Positions 49,301 through 57,966 of a stretch of 64,000 bases of DNA are shown piece after piece. Source of the stretch: Azospirillum lipoferum 4B. Its GTDB lineage: Bacteria; Pseudomonadota; Alphaproteobacteria; Azospirillales; Azospirillaceae. Each line of letters begins with the position of its first letter. Position 1 is the stretch's first letter. The notes under the pieces are model-generated. The model saw only the letters and a program-made list of their open reading frames with translations. It did not search any database and was not told the origin of the DNA. Location: positions 458,501 to 522,500 of the forward strand of contig NC_016585.1 of the NCBI RefSeq assembly GCF_000283655.1. Reading direction: 5' to 3'. The position numbers were made by a program, and so were the translations under genes.

Positions 49301-50080
49301 ATGAGCTTCACCATCGACCTGACCGGCAGGACGGCGCTGGTCACCGGCGCGTCGAGCGGCCTGGGCCGCCATTTCGCCGGGGTCCTGGCGAAGGCGGGTG
49401 CCCGCGTGGCGCTGGCCGCCCGGCGCACCGACGCGCTGGCCGAGACGAAGGCCGCTATCGAGGCCGCCGGCGGCACCGCCCAGGTCGTCGCGATGGACGT
49501 CACCGATGCCGGCTCCGTCTCCGCGGCGGTGGCGCAGGCCTGGGACGGGCACGGCCGCATCGACATTCTGGTCAACAATGCCGGCGTGACCGCAACCCGC
49601 CCCTTCCTCGACATGAGCGAGGAGGAGTGGGACCGGGTGATCGACACCAACCTGACCGGCTGCGCCCGCGTCGCCCGCGCGGTGGCGCAGCGCATGCGCG
49701 ACGACGCGCAGGGCGGAGGTCGGGGCGGGGCCATCGTCAACATCGCGTCGATCCTCGGCATGCGGGTTGCCGGCCATGTGTCGTCCTACATCGCCGCAAA
49801 GGGCGGGCTGGTGCATCTGACCAAGGCGATGGCGCTGGAACTGGCCCGCCACGGCATCCGCGTCAACGCGCTCTGCCCCGGCTATGTCGAGACCGAACTG
49901 AACGCCGATTTCTTCGCCAGCGACGCCGGCAAGGCGCTGGTCAAGCGCATCCCGCAGCGCCGGCTCGGTCGGCTGGCCGATCTGGACGGGCCGCTTCTGC
50001 TGCTGGCGTCGGATGCCGGCGCCTACATGACCGGATCGGTCCTCGCCGTCGATGGTGGCCATCTGGTGTCCTCCCTCTAG
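49301..50080 (+). CDS. Short-chain dehydrogenase/reductase
   Basis: A 259-residue classical SDR. Cofactor motif TGASSGLG is at residues 15-22. NNAG is near residue 90. Catalytic Ser is in IVNIASILG and YIAAKGG supplies Tyr and Lys (YxxxK). The end LASDAGAYMTGSVLAVDGGH is standard. AARR at the end of strand 2 suggests NADP preference. CGGAGGAAGC precedes the ATG. It is the first gene of a five-gene operon with an acyl-CoA dehydrogenase, so a 3-hydroxyacyl-CoA or alcohol substrate is likely. Confidence 0.92.
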   Translation: MSFTIDLTGRTALVTGASSGLGRHFAGVLAKAGARVALAARRTDALAETKAAIEAAGGTAQVVAMDVTDAGSVSAAVAQAWDGHGRIDILVNNAGVTATRPFLDMSEEEWDRVIDTNLTGCARVARAVAQRMRDDAQGGGRGGAIVNIASILGMRVAGHVSSYIAAKGGLVHLTKAMALELARHGIRVNALCPGYVETELNADFFASDAGKALVKRIPQRRLGRLADLDGPLLLLASDAGAYMTGSVLAVDGGHLVSSL

Positions 50081-50096
50081 TGAACGGAGCCGTTCC

Positions 50097-51293
50097 ATGG
50101 ACTTCACCCTTCCCCCGGAGCTGGACGACACCCGCCGCCGGGTGCGCGCCTTCGTCGAGGAGGAGATCCTCCCGGTCGAGGCCGACCGCGCCAACTGGGA
50201 CGAGCATGAGAACATCGCCGACGCCCCCCTGGCGACCTTGCGCGCCAAGGCGAAGGCCGCTGGCCTGTGGACGCTGCAACTGCCGAAGGAGGTGGGCGGG
50301 CAGGGCCTGCCGATGGTCGGCGTCGCCGCCTGCTACGAGGAGATGAACCGCTCCATCTTCGGCCCGGTCTGCTTCAACGCCGCCGCCCCCGACGACGGCA
50401 ACATGCGGCTCTTGAGCATGGTCGGCACGCCGGCCCAGAAGGAGCGCTGGCTCGCCCCCATCGTCGAGGGCCGGGTGCGCAGCGCCTTCGCCATGACCGA
50501 ACCGCATCCCGGCGGCGGCTCCGACCCGTCGATGATGAAGACCAGGGCGGAGCGCAAGGGCGACCGTTGGGTCGTCACCGGGCGCAAGTGGTTCATCACC
50601 GGGGCCGACGCGGCGCAGCATTTCATCCTGATGGCCCGCACGTCCGACGATCCGCGCAAGGGGCTGACCGCCTTCCTGTTCGACAAGGACCAGCCCGGCT
50701 GGCACATCGAGCGCCGCATCCCCATCATGGGGCCGGAGGAGCATGGCGGCCATTGCGAGCTGATCTTCGACGGGCTGGAGATCGCGGACGAGAACGTGCT
50801 GATGAAGGTCGGCGACGGGCTGAAGGCGACGCAGATCCGCCTGGGGCCGGCGCGGCTGACCCACTGCATGCGCTGGACCGGCCTTGCCAAGCGCTGCCTG
50901 GAGATCGCCGCGGCTTACGTGAAGGAGCGCGAGAGCTTCGGCATGCCGCTGGCCGAACATGAGGGCGTGCAGTGGATGCTGGGCGAGACGGCGATGCAGA
51001 TCGAGATCGGCCGGCTGCTGACCATGAAGGCCGCCCATGCGCTGGACAGCGGCAGCTATGCCCGCAAGGAGGTGTCGATGGCCAAGGTGCAGGTCGCCGA
51101 CACCCTGTTCAAGGCGGCGGACACGGCGATCCAGCTCTGCGGCGCGCGCGGCTATTCCAAGGACACGGTGCTGGAATGGATCTACCGCTACGCCCGTCAG
51201 GCCAAACTGGTAGACGGCGCGTCGGAGGTCCACAAGATGGTGCTGAGCCGCAGCTATCTGGCCGAGGGTGACGATTTCTGGGGCTGGCGATGA
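50097..51293 (+). CDS. Acyl-CoA dehydrogenase
   Basis: A 398-residue FAD enzyme. N-terminal helical domain (MDFTLPPELDDTRRRVRAFVEEEILPVE), FAMTEPHPGGGSDPSMMKTRAERKG (FAD/substrate strand), KWFITGADAAQHFILMART, and C-terminal QLCGARGYSKDTVLEWIYRYAR close to the active site. It belongs to the subgroup often found with an APH-like kinase gene, related to eukaryotic ACAD10/11. It overlaps the next gene by four bases. Confidence 0.92.
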   Translation: MDFTLPPELDDTRRRVRAFVEEEILPVEADRANWDEHENIADAPLATLRAKAKAAGLWTLQLPKEVGGQGLPMVGVAACYEEMNRSIFGPVCFNAAAPDDGNMRLLSMVGTPAQKERWLAPIVEGRVRSAFAMTEPHPGGGSDPSMMKTRAERKGDRWVVTGRKWFITGADAAQHFILMARTSDDPRKGLTAFLFDKDQPGWHIERRIPIMGPEEHGGHCELIFDGLEIADENVLMKVGDGLKATQIRLGPARLTHCMRWTGLAKRCLEIAAAYVKERESFGMPLAEHEGVQWMLGETAMQIEIGRLLTMKAAHALDSGSYARKEVSMAKVQVADTLFKAADTAIQLCGARGYSKDTVLEWIYRYARQAKLVDGASEVHKMVLSRSYLAEGDDFWGWR

Positions 51294-52336
51294 GCGGCGG
51301 CGACACCGGCCTGACCGCGGAGCGCAAGGCGGCGCTGGAATCCTGGCTGGCCGGGCAGGCCGGCGCCAAGTCCGTGACGGTGACGGAGGAGGGGCGGCTC
51401 AGCGGCGGCGCCATCTCGCTCAATCTGGCGGTGACGCTGGATATTGACGGGGGGCGGCTGGACGGCAGCCATGCCTGCGTGCTGCGCACCGGCTCCGCCT
51501 CCGGCGTGTCGGCCAGCCTCGGCAAGGTGCAGGAGGCGGCGGTTCTCGGCGCCGTCTTCGCGGCCGGCGCCACGGTTCCGGAGCCGCTGTTCGTCGGATC
51601 GGACCCGGCGATGCTGGGCGCGCCCTTCTACATCATGCGGCGGGCGGCGGGCATCGCCGCCGGATTCCGCATCGTCAAGAGCGAGGAGCCGCAACGCGAT
51701 CTGGCTCGCGAACTCGGGCGTCAGCTCGGCTTGATCCACCGCGTGCGGCCGGGAACCGCGGGGCTGGAGTTCCTGGCCCTGCCCGAACCGACGGCGGCGT
51801 TGCAGGCCGCCCACGATTTCCGCCGCTGGGCCGGGCGCTATGCCGTGACCGATCCGGTTCTGACCTATGGCCTGCGCTGGCTGGAGCGGAACGCGCCGCC
51901 GGTGGGCGATCTCGTGCTGTGCCACCGCGATTACCGCACCGGCAACTACATGGTCAAGGGCGGCCAGCTGTCCGCGATCATCGATTGGGAGTTCGCGGGC
52001 TGGTCCGACCCGATGGAGGATCTGGGCTGGTTCTGCGCCGCCTGCTGGCGCTTCGGCCGCAACGACCGCGAGGCCGGCGGCATTGCCGACCGCGCCGATT
52101 TCTATGCGGGCTATGAGGAAACCGCCGGCCGCCGGGTGGACCCGCATGCCGTCGCCTATTGGGAAGCGGCGGCCTGCATGCGCTGGGCGGTCATCGCCAT
52201 CCAGCAGGCCAATCGCCACATCTCCGGCACCGAACCGTCGCTGGAACTGGCGCTGACCGGGCGGATGCTGCCGGAGATCGAAATGGACCTGTTGCTGCAC
52301 CTGGACGCCGTCGCGGCGCGCGGAGTTTTCCTATGA
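51290..52336 (+). CDS. APH-like phosphotransferase family protein
   Basis: A 348-residue kinase-fold protein. The Brenner-type catalytic motif LCHRDYRTGNYMV (the usual HGDxxxxN reads HRDYRTGN, with catalytic Asp present) and the metal-binding IIDWEFAGWSDPMEDLGW are clear. Relatives sit beside acyl-CoA dehydrogenases, and in animals the two are fused (ACAD10/11), where phosphorylation of 4-hydroxyacyl-CoAs has been reported. A similar role in turning hydroxy acids into oxidisable acyl-CoAs is an attractive inference here. It is coupled by ATGA overlaps on both sides. Confidence 0.85.
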   Translation: MSGGDTGLTAERKAALESWLAGQAGAKSVTVTEEGRLSGGAISLNLAVTLDIDGGRLDGSHACVLRTGSASGVSASLGKVQEAAVLGAVFAAGATVPEPLFVGSDPAMLGAPFYIMRRAAGIAAGFRIVKSEEPQRDLARELGRQLGLIHRVRPGTAGLEFLALPEPTAALQAAHDFRRWAGRYAVTDPVLTYGLRWLERNAPPVGDLVLCHRDYRTGNYMVKGGQLSAIIDWEFAGWSDPMEDLGWFCAACWRFGRNDREAGGIADRADFYAGYEETAGRRVDPHAVAYWEAAACMRWAVIAIQQANRHISGTEPSLELALTGRMLPEIEMDLLLHLDAVAARGVFL

Positions 52337-52731
52337 TCAACGACGATTCCAAGGCCGGCGACCTCGTCGCCATCGCGCTGCGCAGTTTCCGCGAGTCGAT
52401 CCTGCCGGTGATCCCGGCCGACCAGCGCTTCACCGCGCTGATGATCGCCAACGCGCTCGGCGTGGCCGAACGGGAACTGGCGGCCGGCGGCAAGGCCGAC
52501 GCGGAGCTTGCCGACGCGGTGGGGAAGCTCATCGATGCCAAGGGCGATCTGCGGGCGCTGCTGCCCCGGCTCTGCACCGACATCGACGCCGGACGGTTCG
52601 ATTCTCCCGAGCGGCAGCAGGCATTGCGGGCGGTGCTGAAGGACATCACGCGGGCGAGGCTGGCGGTGAGCAATCCGAAGCGGCTGGCGGCGGAAACGTC
52701 CCGATCCGATGCGCCGGGATCGGTAAGATGA
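52333..52731 (+). CDS. DUF6285-type protein
   Basis: A 132-residue, mostly helical cytosolic protein. It has no catalytic motif that I can name. The sequence DLVAIALRSFRESILPVIPADQRFTALMIANALGVAEREL is the recognisable family core (in adjoining pieces). It always seems to travel with the APH-like kinase/acyl-CoA dehydrogenase pair and overlaps both neighbours by four bases, so it is probably a subunit or stabiliser of one of them. The DUF number is from memory. Confidence 0.7.
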   Translation: MINDDSKAGDLVAIALRSFRESILPVIPADQRFTALMIANALGVAERELAAGGKADAELADAVGKLIDAKGDLRALLPRLCTDIDAGRFDSPERQQALRAVLKDITRARLAVSNPKRLAAETSRSDAPGSVR

Positions 52732-53441
52732 GCCTGTTCGCCCCGCTGGACGGCACCGTCGCGCGGCGGCGGCTGTATCTGCTGCGCCACGGCCATGTCG
52801 CCTATTACGATGCCGATGGCAAGCCGTTGAACCCGAAGCTGGCCGCCCTGACCGAGCGCGGACGGGAAGAGGCGCGGGCGGCCGGCCGGCTGCTCTCCGC
52901 CGTGCCGCTCGACCGCGTGCTCTGTTCCGGCCTCGCCCGGACGCGGCAGACGGCGGAACTGGTCGCCGAACCGCATGGGCTGGCGGTGGAGGACCATCCG
53001 GCCTTCCTGGAAATCCGCGCCGGGCGGCTGGCCGGCGTTCCGAAGGAGAAGCGCGAGGCCGCCTATGTCTACGGCTTCGATGCGGCGACGGAAGAGGGCA
53101 GCTTTGCCGGCGGCGACGGCTTCGCCGCGGTCCGTGACCGGGTGGTGCCGGCCATCGAGGCGCTGGTGCTGGAACCCGGCTGGACCCATCTGGCGCTGGC
53201 CGCCCATGACGGCGTGAACCGCATGCTGCTGTCCTGGGCCTGCGGGGCCGGGCTGTCCGCCTTGTCGGCCTTCGAACAGGATTACGGCTGCATCAACATC
53301 ATCGACGTCGATGTGGCCGACGGCCGGGTGCTGCGCCGCCTGATCCGTGCCGTGAACCTGACCCCCGGGAACCCGGCAAAGCTCAACCTCCACCGCACCA
53401 GCCTGGAGGAGGCCTTCGGTCCGCTGCTGGATTTGGACTGA
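52728..53441 (+). CDS. Histidine phosphatase family protein
   Basis: A 237-residue protein of the phosphoglycerate mutase-like superfamily. The phosphohistidine motif LLRHGHVAYYD is at the N-terminus, VLCSGLARTRQTAE supplies the second Arg, and LALAAHDGVNRMLLSW contains the second catalytic His. It is the last gene of the SDR/ACAD/APH operon. A phosphatase beside a kinase and a dehydrogenase fits a phosphorylate-eliminate or repair cycle (inference). Confidence 0.85.
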   Translation: MSLFAPLDGTVARRRLYLLRHGHVAYYDADGKPLNPKLAALTERGREEARAAGRLLSAVPLDRVLCSGLARTRQTAELVAEPHGLAVEDHPAFLEIRAGRLAGVPKEKREAAYVYGFDAATEEGSFAGGDGFAAVRDRVVPAIEALVLEPGWTHLALAAHDGVNRMLLSWACGAGLSALSAFEQDYGCINIIDVDVADGRVLRRLIRAVNLTPGNPAKLNLHRTSLEEAFGPLLDLD

Positions 53442-53462
53442 CGGCCGCCGCCGGGCAGTCCG

Positions 53463-53789
53463 TCAGTGCCGTGCCGCCTTGTGGTCGCCATGTTCGCGCT
53501 TCTCGGCGGTATCGCGGCCGATCAGCTTGTTGAAGTTGGAGCCCTCTTCATAGAGCAGCGCCAGCTGAGAGTCCTCGAACTGCTGGAAGAATTCGTTCCA
53601 GTCGATTTCCTCCAACTCGCCATGGTCGGATTGGCGGGCCTTGGGGAACATCAGGCGCAGCAGGCCGACGCCGGTCTTGCGGTTCTTGCCGCCGTCTTCG
53701 TCATGGGTGCTGCGGACGACAGCGGGCTTGCCGCCGTGGCTTTCGGCCCAGCGGCGGATCTCGTCGTGGTCGGTGGTGGTCTTTGCCAT
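53463..53789 (-). CDS. Small conserved protein, unknown function
   Basis: A 108-residue acidic cytosolic protein. The pattern DHDEIRRWAESHGGKPAVV at the start and ELEEIDWNEFFQQFEDSQLALLYEE near the end is familiar from short stand-alone proteins in many bacteria, whose function is unknown and which are sometimes labelled as branching-enzyme-like. A strong GGAGGATACCC site precedes the ATG at 53789. It is convergent with the phosphatase gene (21-base gap) and follows pyk on the same strand by 115 bases. Confidence 0.75.
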   Translation of the reverse strand: MAKTTTDHDEIRRWAESHGGKPAVVRSTHDEDGGKNRKTGVGLLRLMFPKARQSDHGELEEIDWNEFFQQFEDSQLALLYEEGSNFNKLIGRDTAEKREHGDHKAARH

Positions 53790-53904
53790 GGGTATCCTCC
53801 GGGTCGGTGTCCTGGCGGGACGCATTCCCGTACCAGAACAGCCGGCGCCGGAAGGTGTTGCGGGTTCAGCGGGCCGCAGGGTCTGCCGCCCGCCCTGCTG
53901 CCGA

Positions 53905-55404
53905 TCAGGCTTCGGTAAGCTCCATCGTCTGGCGGGCGAGGCTATCGCGCTCGCGGTCCTGGCGGCTCGGCGCCTCGACCCAGGCGATGCGCAGGATGTT
54001 GGTCGATCCCGGCATGCCGAAGGGAACGCCGGCGGTGATGACCAGCCGCTGCCCTTCCTCGGCCAACCCATGGACGAAGGCCAGACGGGCGGCCTTGTGC
54101 ACCATGTCGGAGAAATTCTGCACATCCTCGGTCAGCACGGCGTGGACGCCATAGGCCAGCACGAGGCGGCGGGCGATGGCGGCCTTTTCGGTCATGCAGA
54201 GGATCGGCACCTCCGGCCGTTCGCGGGCGGCCCTGAGCGTGGTGGAGCCGCTGCTGGTATAGGTCGCGATGGCCGCCGCCTTGATGGTGTGGGCGACCTG
54301 ACGGGCGGCGGCGGTGATGGCGTCGGACGCGGTCTGCTCCGGATCGGCGTGCTGCGCGTCCATCATGGTGCGATACAGCGTGTCGCCTTCGACCCGCCGG
54401 GCGATGCGGTCCATGATGGCCACCGCTTCGATCGGATACTCGCCCGACGCGGTTTCCGCCGACAGCATGACCGCATCGGCGCCGTCGAACACCGCTGTAG
54501 CGACGTCGGAGGCCTCGGCACGGGTCGGGGCGGGGGCGGAGATCATCGATTCCAGCATCTGGGTGGCGACGATCACCGGCTTGCCGGCCAGACGGGCGGC
54601 ATGCACGATGCGCTTCTGGATCGACGGCACATCCTCCGGCGGCATTTCCACGCCCAGGTCGCCGCGGGCCACCATGACGCCGTCCGACATCTCGACGATG
54701 CGGTCGAGATGCTGGATCGCCTGCGGCTTCTCCAGCTTGGACAGCAGGGCGGCGCGGCCGCCGATCAGCTTGCGCGCCTCGGCCACGTCCTCGGGACGCT
54801 GGACGAAGCTGAGCGCCACCCAATCGACCCCCTGGTCGAGGGCGAAGTCGAGGTCGGCGCGGTCCTTGGCGGTCAGCGGCGACAGCGGCAGCACCACGCC
54901 GGGGACGTTGACGCCCTTGCGGTCGGACAGCTTCGTGCCGGAAACCACCACGGTCTCGGCGAAGTCGGCACCGCAGGCGGTCACCCGCAGCCGCACCTTG
55001 CCGTCGTCCAGCAGCAGTTCGGCGTCCGGCACCAGGGCGGCGAAGATCTCCGGATGCGGCATGCCGACCCGGCGGGCGTCACCCGGCTCCGACAGCAGGT
55101 CGAGGCAGAAGGACTGGCCGGCGGTGAGCGTCACCGGACCGTCGGCGAAGCGGCCGAGCCGCAGCTTCGGTCCCTGCAGGTCGGCCATGATGGCGATGGG
55201 GCGGCCGGTCTCCTCCTCCAGCGCGCGGATGGCGCGGACGCGCTCGCCATGGTCCTCGTGGCTGCCGTGGCTGAAGTTCAGGCGGAAGACGTCGACGCCG
55301 GTTTCGAACAGGCGGCGGATCATCGCGGGCGAGGAGGAGGACGGACCCAGCGTGGCGACGATTTTCGTCTGCCGGTAACGGCGGATCGGCTTGGCAGTGC
55401 TCAT
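53905..55404 (-). CDS. pyk: Pyruvate kinase
   Basis: Final ATP-forming step of glycolysis. It has 499 residues. TKIVATLGPSS opens the barrel, RLNFSHGSHEDH binds K+/substrate, SKLEKPQAIQHLD holds the catalytic Lys, MVARGDLGVEMPPEDVPSIQK is the signature with Mg2+ ligands, and ATQMLESMISAPAPTRAEASDVATAV follows. The C-terminal allosteric domain is present. The start at 55404 matches the family. It may be cotranscribed with the aldose epimerase gene 70 bases upstream. Confidence 0.96.
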   Translation of the reverse strand: MSTAKPIRRYRQTKIVATLGPSSSSPAMIRRLFETGVDVFRLNFSHGSHEDHGERVRAIRALEEETGRPIAIMADLQGPKLRLGRFADGPVTLTAGQSFCLDLLSEPGDARRVGMPHPEIFAALVPDAELLLDDGKVRLRVTACGADFAETVVVSGTKLSDRKGVNVPGVVLPLSPLTAKDRADLDFALDQGVDWVALSFVQRPEDVAEARKLIGGRAALLSKLEKPQAIQHLDRIVEMSDGVMVARGDLGVEMPPEDVPSIQKRIVHAARLAGKPVIVATQMLESMISAPAPTRAEASDVATAVFDGADAVMLSAETASGEYPIEAVAIMDRIARRVEGDTLYRTMMDAQHADPEQTASDAITAAARQVAHTIKAAAIATYTSSGSTTLRAARERPEVPILCMTEKAAIARRLVLAYGVHAVLTEDVQNFSDMVHKAARLAFVHGLAEEGQRLVITAGVPFGMPGSTNILRIAWVEAPSRQDRERDSLARQTMELTEA

Positions 55405-55474
55405 GGGGTAACAGGCTCCGAAGAGAAGATGGTGGCCGTGCGGGACAGGAAGGGGGGCGGGCGGCGTCGCCGCC

Positions 55475-56554
55475 TCAGGCCACCCCGAACCGGTAGACGA
55501 TGGACCCGGCATACCATTGGCCGGGGCGCAGCACGGTCGAGGGGAAGGAGGGAATGTTGACGGAGTTCGGGAATTTCGACGGTTCGGCGCAGAAGGCGCT
55601 GTGTTTGGTGTAGAGCGTGCCGCCCTTGCCGACGTCGCGGGGGGCTTTGCCCTCCAGGAAATTGCCGGTGTAGAGCTGAAGGCCGGGCTCGGTCGACAGC
55701 ACCTCCAGCGTCCGGCCGCTGCCGGGGTGGAGGATGCGGGCCTGCAGCGCCGGCGCCGAACCGGATGCCGGCTTGTCGATCACATAGTGCAGGTCATAGC
55801 CCTTGCCGAGCGCCAGCATGCGGTCGTCGGCGTCGATGCGGTCGCCGAAGGCCGCCGGGGTACGGAAGTCCAGCGGTGTGCCGGTGACGTCCACCACCTC
55901 GCCGGTCGGCACCGCGGTGTCGCTGAGCGCCAGATAGCGGCCGGCATGGACGGTGGCGACATGGTCGAGGATGGACGATCCGAGATCGCCCGACAGGTTG
56001 AAGAAGGTGTGGTCGGTGAAGTTGGCGATGGTGGTCTTGTCGGCCGCCACAGCGGTCCAGGCGATGGTCAGGGCGTTGTCGTCGCCGACCGAATAGACCA
56101 GCCGCACCGGCAGGGTGCCGGGGAAGCCTTCCTCGCCGTCCTGGAAGACGTAGGTCAGCTCCAGGCTGGATTCGTCCAACTGTCGGGCGTCGAAGACGCG
56201 GAAGCGCGAACCGCGCTGGCCGCCATGCACGGTGTTGGGCGGGCTGTTGACCGAAGCCTGATGCTCCACGCCGTCCAGCGTGAAGCGTCCGCCGTCGATG
56301 CGCCCGCAGTAGCGCCCGATGAAGGAGCCCATGGAGGGCTGGCCGCCCATCGCGCCATCGATGGTGTCATAGCCCTGGACGACGTCGCCCAGCGTGCCGT
56401 CGCGGTCGGGAACCAGGATCTGTTCGATCTTGGCGCCGTAATTGGTGATCCGCACCACCATGCCCCGGCCGTTGCGCAGGGTGAACAGGTCCACCGGCTT
56501 GCCGTCGATGGTGGCGCGGTAATCGTCGCGCTTTAAGTCGGTGTAGGTCGCCAT
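55475..56554 (-). CDS. galM: Aldose 1-epimerase (mutarotase)
   Basis: Interconverts alpha and beta anomers of glucose or galactose. It has 359 residues. FIGRYCGRI and NTVHGGQRGSRFRVF give the first catalytic His region, ANFTDHTFFNLSGD the second, and FCAEPSKFPNSVN the catalytic Glu near the end. It lacks a signal peptide, so it is cytosolic. It is located directly upstream of pyk on the same strand. Confidence 0.92.
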   Translation of the reverse strand: MATYTDLKRDDYRATIDGKPVDLFTLRNGRGMVVRITNYGAKIEQILVPDRDGTLGDVVQGYDTIDGAMGGQPSMGSFIGRYCGRIDGGRFTLDGVEHQASVNSPPNTVHGGQRGSRFRVFDARQLDESSLELTYVFQDGEEGFPGTLPVRLVYSVGDDNALTIAWTAVAADKTTIANFTDHTFFNLSGDLGSSILDHVATVHAGRYLALSDTAVPTGEVVDVTGTPLDFRTPAAFGDRIDADDRMLALGKGYDLHYVIDKPASGSAPALQARILHPGSGRTLEVLSTEPGLQLYTGNFLEGKAPRDVGKGGTLYTKHSAFCAEPSKFPNSVNIPSFPSTVLRPGQWYAGSIVYRFGVA

Positions 56555-56579
56555 GGTCCAGGCATCCCCGTGGAAGAAA

Positions 56580-56660
56580 TTACAGAAAACCGAGAAGCAG
56601 CAGCCCCAGGATCATCACGACGCGCAGGAGCAGTGCCGTTTCCAATGGGTCCGCGGTCAT
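56580..56660 (-). CDS. Possible 26-residue membrane peptide
   Basis: MTADPLETALLLRVVMILGLLLLGFL is a single hydrophobic helix with a short acidic lead. GAGG lies about eight bases before the ATG. It sits 25 bases upstream of galM on the same strand. It is too short to judge by family, and a chance frame is possible. Confidence 0.35.
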   Translation of the reverse strand: MTADPLETALLLRVVMILGLLLLGFL

Positions 56661-57303
56661 GGTTTGGGCCTCACCGGAAGCATCGTGGTATTATTATACT
56701 AATATATTAGAGCCGAAGGCAAACCGCTTCGGCATTTTCACGACGGTGCGGACAGTATGCCGCAGGGGGCGGGTGGTAAGGCTGGGAAACTTTGCGAAGC
56801 TTCGGGGCGTGAGGTGGGGGATTGCCCTTGCCTTCGAAGCTCTTGATCCTGACCAGCTCGCGTCAGGAGCCGTCAGTATGGCGGATAGAACCGACCGGGA
56901 TCGTGGCCGACGGCCGGTTGTTCCGCGTCGACAGATCAGGGAAATCGCATCTGGCGAGCATGAGCGCACGCAAGGAATCTCGTCATCCCCGCCTGCGCGC
57001 TATGGGATACACAGATCTCGCACTTGCGAAATGACGTGCAGCTTGGCATTGAGGACAGCCCCTCTCCCCTCGCGGGAGAGGGGTTGGGGTGAGGGGGCGC
57101 AAACTGAATTTCCCTGGCCTTCGGCCTGCCGCACCCCTCATCCCAACCCTTCTCCCGCAAGGGGAGAAGGGCCACTCGCTGCCAAAGGCTGCTGTCCTTT
57201 CGCAAATGCGAGATCTGTGCATCCGATAGAGCCAGCGCGGGGATGACAGATGTTCTCTCATGGGAAACAGCCGGTCAAATGCGATTGCCTCGGCGCGGAA
57301 TGC
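56661..57303. other. Intergenic region: AT-rich promoter zone plus MITE-like element
   Basis: An AT-rich patch (56690-56710, containing ATACTAATATATT) probably holds the galM/pyk promoter region. The same 13-mer occurs inverted at 58148-58160. Bases 56982-57247 are a repeat element listed separately. Short frames here have no ribosome sites, and I see no gene. Confidence 0.5.
56982..57247. mobile_element. Larger MITE-like repeat element
   Basis: A 266-base unit with long inverted ends. The left end GTCATCCCCGC ... GATACACAGATCTCGCACTT and the right end read inward, GTCATCCCCGC ... GATGCACAGATCTCGCATTT, match at roughly four of five positions over about 50 bases. Between them are TGCAGCTTGGCATTGAGGAC and the hairpin pair CCCTCTCCCCTCGCGGGAGA / CCCTTCTCCCGCAAGGGGAG. 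Layout and inner sequence match the element at 43231-43459, so they are two copies of one family. It carries no coding sequence. Confidence 0.75.
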
Positions 57304-57966
57304 TCACGCCCGGCCCAGAACCGTCGCGATGGCGCTTTCCAGCGCGGTCAGGTCGGGTTCGATGTGGGTTCCGGCGGGAAAGACAGTCTCCGCACCGGGG
57401 CGGACGATGCCGATGAAGGGCAGGCCGTTGGTCTGCGCCGCCTCCAGGTCGGTCAGGGCGTCGCCGACGAAGACGCTGCGGCTGGTGTCGATGCCGTGGC
57501 GGGCGATCAGGTCGGCGACGACGATGGTCTTGTGGCGGGGGCTGCCGGCGACCTCGGCGAACAGCGGCGTCCAGCCGCGGCGCTCCACGATACGCCGCAG
57601 TTCCGTCTCCGGCGTGCCGGAGGCGATGAACAGCGGGTGCCGCTCGCCATTGCGGCGAATGAAGTCGAGCGCGCCGGGGATCTCCTCGCAGGCGGTGACG
57701 GCGTCTTCCACCATCGCGCCGACGCGCCGGACCATGTCCTCGATCCGCGTCTCGTCCCGCGGCAGACCCAGCAATTCCCGGTCGAAGTGGTGGAGCATCT
57801 GCCCCCGCGGCAACCCGCCATTGCGGTGGTAGAAATCGGCGATTGCCCGGTCCACCTCCGGGCCATGCCCGCGGTACAGGCTGAGAAAGGCTTCAAGCTT
57901 GATCGCGTTCGAGTCGACGATCACTCCGTCGAAGTCGAACAGGACCGCTTGGCAGGGCAAGGTCAT
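57304..57966 (-). CDS. HAD-superfamily phosphatase
   Basis: A 220-residue HAD subfamily IA hydrolase. Motif I FDFDGVIVDSN gives the nucleophile Asp and acid-base Asp, motif II is in FIASGTPETEL, motif III is the Lys in SPRHKT, and motif IV is VFVGDALTDLEAA. A helical cap domain (residues about 18-85) suggests a small phospho-sugar or phosphoglycolate-like substrate. The start at 57966 is the ATG adjoining motif I. It lies downstream of the PRTase-kinase fusion gene on the same strand with a 196-base gap, which may link them functionally. Confidence 0.85.
   Translation of the reverse strand: MTLPCQAVLFDFDGVIVDSNAIKLEAFLSLYRGHGPEVDRAIADFYHRNGGLPRGQMLHHFDRELLGLPRDETRIEDMVRRVGAMVEDAVTACEEIPGALDFIRRNGERHPLFIASGTPETELRRIVERRGWTPLFAEVAGSPRHKTIVVADLIARHGIDTSRSVFVGDALTDLEAAQTNGLPFIGIVRPGAETVFPAGTHIEPDLTALESAIATVLGRA

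Noticed and set aside
9969-57247. CRISPR array or short tandem repeats
   Set aside because: The recurring units are palindromic pairs scattered singly between genes, with no regular spacers.
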